From contig VXCM01002538.1 in the NCBI GenBank assembly GCA_014773175.1, positions 1-64,000 on the forward strand: 64,000 bases of DNA, written 5' to 3'. The translations under genes were made by a program, and so were the position numbers. The first letter of the stretch is position 1. Every line of letters starts with the position of its first letter. The stretch comes from Lucifuga dentata (lineage: Eukaryota > Chordata > Actinopteri > Ophidiiformes > Bythitidae). The notes below the pieces were generated by a model. The model did not search any database. It was not told the origin of the DNA and saw only the letters and a program-made list of their open reading frames with translations. Of this stretch, positions 61,901 to 64,000 are shown piece after piece.

Positions 61901-62114
61901 TGATGATGCTGCCAGAAAACATATATACGTCTGTTTTCATTGCACACAGAAGATATAAAATCAGGGTTGAGCACGTTATATTGATCAACATATAGATTCA
62001 GTGAGATCCTACCCGTGTTTTTCCCGCCTGTTTTGTTTGAGTTTCGTGACATTTGGCATCTTTTTTTTATCACAGGATGATGAAATCATCATCAGAAAGT
62101 CAACAGAAGTTTAA
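38076..62114 (+). CDS. plekhg4: Dbl-family RhoGEF, PLEKHG4/PLEKHG4B/ARHGEF40 (puratrophin-1/Solo) type, 23 traced exons
   Basis: This family activates Rho GTPases (GDP to GTP exchange through the DH domain, with the PH domain alongside) and links Rho signalling to the cytoskeleton. Using ATG 25060 as residue 1 and ignoring assembly duplicates, the model has about 2,221 residues. Residues 2-130 are the N-terminal module ([37 protein letters not shown]). Residues 130-900 are a low-complexity region with a conserved EGEYVDVL patch near 369. Sec14/CRAL-TRIO spans about 905-1060 ([18 protein letters not shown]) and spectrin-like helices 1060-1283. A linker follows, then DH at about 1665-1875 ([48 protein letters not shown]), PH at about 1890-2005 ([26 protein letters not shown] in KKAWTSD) and a Ser/His-rich tail ending STEV. 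DH/PH resembles PLEKHG4 most, while the extended N-terminus is shared with ARHGEF40/PLEKHG4B, so the symbol is provisional. Human members are 1.2-1.6 kaa; the excess is mainly the 39428-41753 exon. Confidence 0.88.
38500..39066. mobile_element. TTAA MITE, left TIR eroded
   Basis: ATTTTGCATGTTTGAATTTA near 38520 through CACTGGTATGGTTCTTTAA. In plekhg4 intron 2. Confidence 0.82.
39190..39285 (+). repeat. AATTATAATT-type AT repeat
   Basis: Imperfect self-complementary AT words, about 140 bp upstream of exon 3. Confidence 0.85.
39428..41753 (+). CDS. plekhg4: plekhg4 giant exon 3: end of N-terminal module plus ~700-residue low-complexity region
   Basis: Acceptor CTCGTAG ends at 39427 and the donor CCAG|GTGTGG is at 41753/41754. 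The 2,326-nt exon is open throughout. The start continues the conserved module ([32 protein letters not shown]). A second conserved spot, [12 protein letters not shown], lies at 40328-40363. The remainder is Ser, Pro, Gln and His-rich, with two coding 12-bp repeats (40553-40620 and 40709-40750), and is probably disordered. Translation past the donor continues to a TAG at 41864-41866, so intron retention would truncate the protein before Sec14, DH and PH. Confidence 0.88.
41867..42058 (+). CDS. plekhg4: plekhg4 exon 4: pre-Sec14 linker
   Basis: Acceptor GTGTAG ends at 41866 and donor GTACGC starts at 42059; phase 1 to phase 1. It encodes a Pro-rich linker ([15 protein letters not shown]) that ends GVASLTG, the first strand of the Sec14 fold. 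A hAT-like element begins only ten bases past the donor. Confidence 0.82.
42069..42800. mobile_element. hAT-like element next to the exon 4 donor
   Basis: GCAGGGGTTCCCAAACTTTA ... GGCCCCCACTTTGAAAAAG ends, flanked by ACGCTACA (42061-42068) and GCGCTACA (42801-42808), 7 of 8 identical. Confidence 0.82.
42990..43555. mobile_element. TTAA MITE, full length
   Basis: TTAAAGGACAGAACC and ACCGATATGGTCCTTTAA ends, in plekhg4 intron 4. Confidence 0.88.
43767..43887 (+). CDS. plekhg4: plekhg4 exon 5: Sec14/CRAL-TRIO start
   Basis: Acceptor CACCAG ends at 43766 and donor GTAACC starts at 43888; phase 1 to phase 2. It encodes [18 protein letters not shown] and [14 protein letters not shown]. The D-x-x-GR-A pattern followed by an LLxYLHSI-like helix is the Sec14 module found in this GEF family. 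Confidence 0.85.
44053..44146 (+). CDS. plekhg4: plekhg4 exon 6: Sec14 core (5' half duplicated in the assembly)
   Basis: Acceptor TATGCAG ends at 44052 and donor GTAAAA starts at 44147; phase 2 to phase 0. It encodes [20 protein letters not shown], the Sec14 core strand. The acceptor and the first 41 nt of the exon also occur at 43985-44025, immediately before the N at 44026. Only one copy is expected to be real. Confidence 0.85.
44193..44240. mobile_element. TTAA MITE, terminal fragment
   Basis: TTAAAGGAGCATCCCGG, then GTGCATCTTTGAGCCCAATA: about 48 bp of one TIR only. Similar short scraps occur at 15526-15548 and 55813-55870. Confidence 0.65.
44254..44585 (+). pseudogene. hAT transposase relic (BED-type zinc finger fragment)
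   Basis: An 81-codon frame contains [20 protein letters not shown], which fits the C-terminal half (x-x-H-x3-5-H) of a BED finger as found in hAT/GTF2IRD2-like transposases, and ends [19 protein letters not shown], resembling a much later part of such proteins. The catalytic RNase H-like region between them is missing. Downstream GGGCCCCTGACTAAAATG resembles a hAT end. It is non-functional and sits in plekhg4 intron 6. Confidence 0.6.
44697..44783 (+). CDS. plekhg4: plekhg4 exon 7: Sec14 core
   Basis: Acceptor TTGCAG ends at 44696 and donor GTCAGA starts at 44784. It has 29 codons, phase 0 to 0, and encodes [17 protein letters not shown], a buried Sec14 strand. Confidence 0.85.
44797..45150. 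repeat. Fish retroelement tail with two assembly duplications
   Basis: AAGATAAGATAAACTTTATT, then CACACTGGGGAAATTCCC, is a repeat end common in fish. Two single Ns (44899 and 45083) are each flanked by duplicated sequence. Confidence 0.6.
45026..45082 (+). pseudogene. RTE-like LINE endonuclease fragment
   Basis: Fifty-seven bases encode [13 protein letters not shown] followed by SKARSL, matching the [11 protein letters not shown] motif of the AP-type endonuclease domain of RTE-like LINEs. It lies between the two copies of an N-flanked duplication and ends at the N. Confidence 0.6.
45465..45581 (+). CDS. plekhg4: plekhg4 exon 8: end of Sec14
   Basis: Donor GTGAGA starts at 45582. The acceptor GAAGCAG (to 45464) has a poor pyrimidine tract. 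It has 39 codons encoding [19 protein letters not shown] and a C-terminal CDWMELHQ that matches the HWVEIHQ-type end of the family Sec14 domain. Confidence 0.8.
45600..46145. mobile_element. TTAA MITE, full length
   Basis: TTAAAGGACCATACCGG and AGTGTGGCCCTTTAA ends. It begins 19 bp past the donor of exon 8. Confidence 0.88.
46238..46336 (+). CDS. plekhg4: plekhg4 exon 9: helical segment after Sec14
   Basis: Acceptor TCTCTAG ends at 46237 and donor GTACCT starts at 46337. It has 33 codons, phase 0 to 0 ([20 protein letters not shown]), corresponding to the helix between Sec14 and the first spectrin-like repeat. Confidence 0.85.
46539..47124. mobile_element. TTAA MITE, full length (left TTAA mutated to TTCA)
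   Basis: TTCAAAGGATCATACC and CCGTTATGGTCCTTTAA ends, in intron 9, in the orientation of the 14143 copy. Confidence 0.88.
47257..47408 (+). CDS. plekhg4: plekhg4 exon 10: spectrin-like repeat
   Basis: Acceptor TTTTTTGTGCAG ends at 47256 and donor GTAAAC starts at 47409; phase 0 to 2. It encodes [19 protein letters not shown] and AMLARLRKE, equivalent to the LQRDGGAILMRLR segment in ARHGEF40. Confidence 0.87.
48330..48468 (+). CDS. plekhg4: plekhg4 exon 11: spectrin-like repeat
   Basis: Acceptor CTGCTGCAG ends at 48329 and donor GTAATT starts at 48469; phase 2 to 0. It encodes [20 protein letters not shown] and [19 protein letters not shown], heptad-like helices. Confidence 0.87.
48672..48794 (+). 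CDS. plekhg4: plekhg4 exon 12: spectrin-like repeat
   Basis: Acceptor CCTGCAG ends at 48671 and donor GTGAGT starts at 48795. It has 41 codons encoding [19 protein letters not shown], which fits the IxxWLxxxG start of a spectrin-like helix. Confidence 0.87.
48841..49034 (+). repeat. (CT)n array with interspersed CCTTGCATTAAA units
   Basis: Four blocks of CT repeats, each separated by a CCTTGCAKTAAA-like spacer plus a short unique word; a higher-order repeat in intron 12. Confidence 0.9.
49540..49737 (+). CDS. plekhg4: plekhg4 exon 13: spectrin-like repeat
   Basis: Acceptor CTCAAAG ends at 49539 and donor GTTGGT starts at 49738. It has 66 codons, phase 0 to 0 ([44 protein letters not shown]), helical, matching the second spectrin-like unit. 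Confidence 0.87.
49814..50508 (+). CDS. plekhg4: plekhg4 exon 14: helix plus acidic/polar linker
   Basis: Acceptor TTGAATAG ends at 49813 and donor GTAAGG starts at 50509; 695 nt, phase 0 to 2. Starting at the alternative CAG (49820) would hit TAG at once, which fixes the acceptor. It encodes a Gln, Thr and His-rich stretch, then [18 protein letters not shown] and [19 protein letters not shown], a family-conserved helix pair, then a polar linker. Confidence 0.86.
50672..51265. mobile_element. TTAA MITE, full length (594 bp)
   Basis: TTAAAGGACCATACC and GGTATGGTCCTTTAA. It ends 48 bp before exon 15, so it lies across the usual branch-point approach of that intron. Confidence 0.92.
51314..51769 (+). 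CDS. plekhg4: plekhg4 exon 15: Ser/Arg-rich linker before DH
   Basis: Acceptor CTCACAG ends at 51313 and donor GTAAGT starts at 51770; phase 2 to 2. It is basic at the start ([20 protein letters not shown]) and Ser/Pro-rich later, ending [11 protein letters not shown] directly before the DH domain. It is probably unstructured and poorly conserved. Confidence 0.82.
52080..52671. mobile_element. TTAA MITE, full length (592 bp)
   Basis: TTAAAGGACCATACTG and GGTTTGGTCCTTTAA ends, in intron 15. Confidence 0.92.
53035..53350 (+). CDS. plekhg4: plekhg4 exon 16: DH domain helix 1 onward, with an assembly duplication
   Basis: Acceptor GTGGCAG ends at 53034 and donor GTGAGG starts at 53351. It encodes [20 protein letters not shown] (DH conserved region 1), [20 protein letters not shown] and [19 protein letters not shown]. 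The 65 bp at 53152-53216 recur exactly at 53218-53282 around an N at 53217. Removing 66 nt leaves 250 nt, which restores phase 2 to 0 and the normal DH sequence. Confidence 0.88.
53558..54211. mobile_element. TTAA MITE, full length, inflated by an assembly duplication
   Basis: TTAAAGGACCATACC and GATGGTATGGTCCTTTAA ends. About 60 bp around the N at 53755 are duplicated; without them the length is about 592 bp like its relatives. Confidence 0.92.
54527..54616 (+). CDS. plekhg4: plekhg4 exon 17: DH domain
   Basis: Acceptor CTCACAG ends at 54526 and donor GTTATC starts at 54617. It has 30 codons including [19 protein letters not shown], nearly the same as the corresponding PLEKHG4 segment. Confidence 0.9.
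54818..55144 (+). CDS. plekhg4: plekhg4 exon 18: DH catalytic helix and DH end
   Basis: Acceptor GGTGCAG ends at 54817 and donor GTAAGA starts at 55145. It has 109 codons. [20 protein letters not shown] is the DH conserved region 3 helix that contacts the GTPase, and [19 protein letters not shown] is the DH-PH bridge. Between them lies an extra ~30-residue Cys/Ser/Arg-Glu-rich stretch compared with the mammalian proteins as I recall them. Confidence 0.9.
55222..55392 (+). CDS. plekhg4: plekhg4 exon 19: PH domain first half
   Basis: Acceptor TCCTGCAG ends at 55221 and donor GTCTGT starts at 55393. It has 57 codons: [18 protein letters not shown], then [20 protein letters not shown] and VYVYKQSFK, the PH beta strands. 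Confidence 0.92.
55418..55699 (+). repeat. AT-rich minisatellite, about 8 units of ~35 bp
   Basis: Units of TTAATACTTTTACTATACT plus ATACT and an A-run plus G, in direct order, starting 26 bp after the donor of exon 19. Confidence 0.93.
56492..56669 (+). CDS. plekhg4: plekhg4 exon 20: PH domain second half
   Basis: Acceptor TCTCTCAG ends at 56491 and donor GTTAGA starts at 56670; phase 0 to 1. It encodes [36 protein letters not shown] and [17 protein letters not shown]. The Trp of the C-terminal PH helix is present. Confidence 0.92.
56809..57406. mobile_element. TTAA MITE, full length, older subfamily
   Basis: TTAAAGGACCATGCC start and CCGGTATGTTCCTTTA end. It uses the TATATTGGGGTCAAAC variant seen in the 2034 and 5607 copies. 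Confidence 0.86.
57739..57855 (+). CDS. plekhg4: plekhg4 exon 21: post-PH conserved helix
   Basis: Acceptor GTTGCAG ends at 57738 and donor GTAAGC starts at 57856; phase 1 to 1. It encodes [20 protein letters not shown] and [18 protein letters not shown], matching the MxSMGxGNKxFxDI block after PH in the family. A (TA)n tract with an N gap starts 20 bp past the donor. Confidence 0.88.
57875..58051 (+). repeat. (TA)n with a 90-bp N gap
   Basis: TA units on both sides of Ns 57917-58006, directly after exon 21. Confidence 0.97.
58340..58761. mobile_element. Tc1/mariner-like MITE, different family
   Basis: Ends CAGTGGAGTCCAAAAGTCTG ... CAGACTTTTGGATCCTACTG inverted, with TA on both sides. An assembly duplication surrounds the N at 58571. 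In intron 21. Confidence 0.85.
58867..58909 (+). repeat. (TG)n microsatellite
   Basis: About 21 TG units in intron 21. Confidence 0.96.
59697..59966 (+). CDS. plekhg4: plekhg4 exon 22: Ser/His-rich tail
   Basis: Acceptor GGCTTAG ends at 59696 and donor GTGAGT starts at 59967; phase 1 to 1. The nearby CACAG (59625) would give a TAG after two codons, so GGCTTAG is preferred. It encodes [19 protein letters not shown], then three HHLHQ-like units. The start is duplicated around the N at 59692 (59629-59691 and 59693-59755), so in the unduplicated locus the exon would begin at 59633. Confidence 0.75.
60187..61085. mobile_element. hAT-like element with perfect 8-bp target duplication
   Basis: TGTCAAACTGAAGGCCCG ... 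GAGTTTGACACCCCTG ends, flanked by CCCTAAAG at 60179-60186 and 61086-61093. It includes an assembly duplication at the N at 60723. In intron 22. Confidence 0.9.
61570..61793 (+). CDS. plekhg4: plekhg4 exon 23: Ser/Pro-rich tail
   Basis: Acceptor GCTTCAG ends at 61569 and donor GTACTG starts at 61794; phase 1 to 0. It encodes [20 protein letters not shown], then [25 protein letters not shown] is a likely basophilic kinase or 14-3-3-type site by motif only. Confidence 0.82.
62076..62114 (+). CDS. plekhg4: plekhg4 exon 24: last coding exon ending STEV
   Basis: Acceptor TTTTATCACAG ends at 62075. It has 12 codons ([12 protein letters not shown]) and TAA at 62112-62114. The last four residues fit a class I PDZ ligand (S/T-x-hydrophobic). 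The phase matches exon 23 exactly, although the exon is too short to be seen as an independent ORF. Confidence 0.78.
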   Translation, partial: DDEIIIRKSTEV

Positions 62115-63830
62115 CATGTGGATTCTCTCTGTGGGTAAGCTGTTACTGTTGTGTCGTTCCTGTAGAATGAAGAAACGCTGGTTTGGTTTTAGCTGGATGA
62201 AAATATTTTCTTGGTTTTTTTTTGGGTTTTTTTTACAATATTGAGTGAATTTTCTAAAGATTTCTGAGGTGAAAAAAGGTGACTAATGCAATTAAACGGC
62301 ATGCTCAGGGCAAAAACTGGCAAAAGAAAAAAGTTTAAACTATGTTAGTTTTAATGTCTAATAATTGAGGCTCTCTTACACTAAAGGAGCGATAATTGCT
62401 AAATGCTAATGCAGTTGTTTCTGGTAGTAGATTTTAAACAATAGACATTACAACTATTGATAATTTGCTGCCTTAAACACATCAATAAAGAGGCACTTGT
62501 GTATGCTTTAGTTTGTGAGAGTAGTTTGATGGTGAATATAAATTATTTTGAAAGATAATAGTGACACTTTAACTATTGTCATTGTTGTCTTATTATATTT
62601 TAGAATTAATACTTTACCACCATCATTATAATTGTCTGAAGTGAGAAAAATTTGTGTCTTAAATGTCGTTTCAGATCTTTGGTTTTCCTGTGATCGCCTG
62701 CAGACGGACGACTTAACCTGCTTAAAATCATTTAACCTCTTAATTTCCTTTAACACGAGTCAGGAAGTCGTTGACTTTGTGACGCTGATGATTTCACGGA
62801 GCGGTTCAGTGTGTCGACACGTCACATCTCAGTCCTTCATTCTGCTGCATCTGCTGCAGTAAGTGTGATTCTGTGGATGCAGAGCAGAAACAGCAACGTG
62901 CTGCATTTACACCATCAGCTATACGTGACTCAGTGCTGCTTTCTGTTCACGTGTGACACATATCAGACGTGCTGTGAACACGTAAACAGAAGAAAGAATA
63001 AAAAGCACATGGAACCTGATATTCTCTGATTACAAAGACGGACACACATACACACGCCACCCCCTCCCCTCTCCATGACGCCGGCTTTTCACCCCACCTA
63101 CTGAAAAGGTAGACAAGGGATAAGTGACGAGGTCGGCACCAGGTCATATGGGCCTTAAGTCAATCAAAATGGAGGACGAAGGCTCAAGTCAACAATGCAG
63201 AAGCTGCGTGTTCAGTCTATGCAGCGAGGAGTCAGCACAGCATAAAATACAGATGATTTATTATATTGCAATAAATGCATTTTTGAAGAGATTTTGATCG
63301 CAGGACTTTAAATGCAACAAATCCTTTGAATCTCCACCTTAAAATATCATCGAGTCATTTCAGACCTTTAACTCAGTAGATTGTAATATTATTTTTGTGC
63401 ATCATTTGTTTATCTCTTTATTAGATATGGAACACTTAAAAAAAAAAAAAAGACACTCAAATAAATGATAAATAGGCAAAAACCAGAATCAGGCATCAAG
63501 TCGTGAAAATGTAGCCGGAGATGAGGCAGGGATATAGGTCAAAGAGTTCTGAGTGGATGCTGTGATAAGGTGGAAGACTGTATTCTGAAGCTTATTTGTG
63601 ATTTATTAAATTAATGCAATGAAGAAAGAGACAATAACTTATGACATGAATCCACAAATGTACCTTCATCCTTCAGGATCATCTTCATCCTTCAATTCAG
63701 TCAGTTGCTCTTTGTTACAAAAACTTCAAAGCTTTATGCTGAAATCAGATTTATTTATTATTTTTAGACTGTTATTATTAATTATTTGTTATACATGTTA
63801 TCTGGAATAAAACATGCTCTTTGTATATAT
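62115..63830 (+). other. plekhg4: Probable 3' UTR of plekhg4
   Basis: After the TAA there is no coding similarity for about 1.7 kb. AATAAA occurs near 62484, at 62998-63003, and at 63806-63811 in GGAATAAAACATGC. The last is followed by a T/G-rich stretch and is the most convincing end. The extent is inferred without transcripts. Confidence 0.45.
63806..63811 (+). terminator. plekhg4: Candidate poly(A) signal AATAAA of plekhg4
   Basis: Canonical hexamer about 1.7 kb past the stop, with TTTGTATATATAA downstream. Confidence 0.4.
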
Positions 63831-64000
63831 AATAAGTAATTAATGAGTCGCATGTAAATGTACCTTGGGTTTATATGAAGGTCAAAGGTTATCTGAACCA
63901 TGTTTGGTCCTCTGTGCTGTACTTCCTGTACAATTATTGATTCACAGGATCAAAGAATTTATTTACTAAAATGTATTTATTACTTTTGTACGACTGTTGT

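Noticed and set aside
1..64000. CRISPR array, operon, phage or tRNA gene
   Set aside because: Direct repeats here are microsatellites, MITEs or assembly duplicates, genes are intron-bearing, and I saw no convincing tRNA or rRNA sequence by eye (no covariance search was possible).

Overview
The window is vertebrate nuclear DNA, almost certainly from a ray-finned (teleost) fish. The genes have short exons with GT..AG introns, codon use and exon layout fit fish, microsatellites (CA/TG, CT/GA, GATA, TTTC) are dense, and small non-autonomous DNA transposons (MITE-like) are abundant. There is no sign of prokaryotic operons, CRISPR arrays or phage. It is draft assembly: two N gaps (23206-23313 and 57917-58006) and about 30 single Ns, many of them flanked by an exact ~45-100 bp repeat of the neighbouring sequence. 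Those repeats are unmerged contig ends rather than biology.

Two protein-coding genes can be supported, both on the + strand. (1) 196-3250 holds the last five coding exons of a kinesin-1 heavy chain, best matched to kif5a: the end of the coiled coil, the IAK-type autoinhibitory region and a long neuronal tail ending in ETAAS. A probable 3' UTR follows to about 7450. (2) 38076-62114 is a large Rho guanine-nucleotide exchange factor of the PLEKHG4 / PLEKHG4B / ARHGEF40 (puratrophin-1/Solo) family. Its order is: a conserved N-terminal [13 protein letters not shown] module, a 2.3-kb low-complexity exon, a Sec14/CRAL-TRIO domain, spectrin-like helices, a linker, a DH domain, a PH domain and a Ser/His-rich tail ending in a class I PDZ-binding motif. 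I could trace 23 exons with consistent phases. With a proposed initiator ATG at 25060-25062, on the far side of a 13-kb intron, and with assembly duplications removed, the model is in frame throughout and predicts about 2,221 residues.

The remaining ~70% (7.4-38 kb and the plekhg4 introns) is repeats. The dominant one is a ~590-bp MITE with ~90-bp terminal inverted repeats (TTAAAGGACCATACC...GGTATGGTCCTTTAA) in more than 20 full or partial copies and both orientations. Every well-preserved copy sits at TTAA. Also present are hAT-like elements with perfect or near-perfect 8-bp target duplications (16486-17568, 18520-18990, 42069-42800, 60187-61085), Tc1/mariner-like MITEs flanked by TA (8411-8778, 26992-27373, 58340-58761), two long foldback elements (33574-34044, 35311-37087), a BED-finger hAT transposase relic (44254-44585) and an RTE-like LINE endonuclease scrap (45026-45082).

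I found no novel multi-gene system. The most interesting items are the nested insertion that preserves the empty site of the TTAA MITE, the start codon placed exactly at a splice donor with an overlapping upstream ORF, the C-terminal PDZ ligand, and the exon-disrupting assembly duplications.
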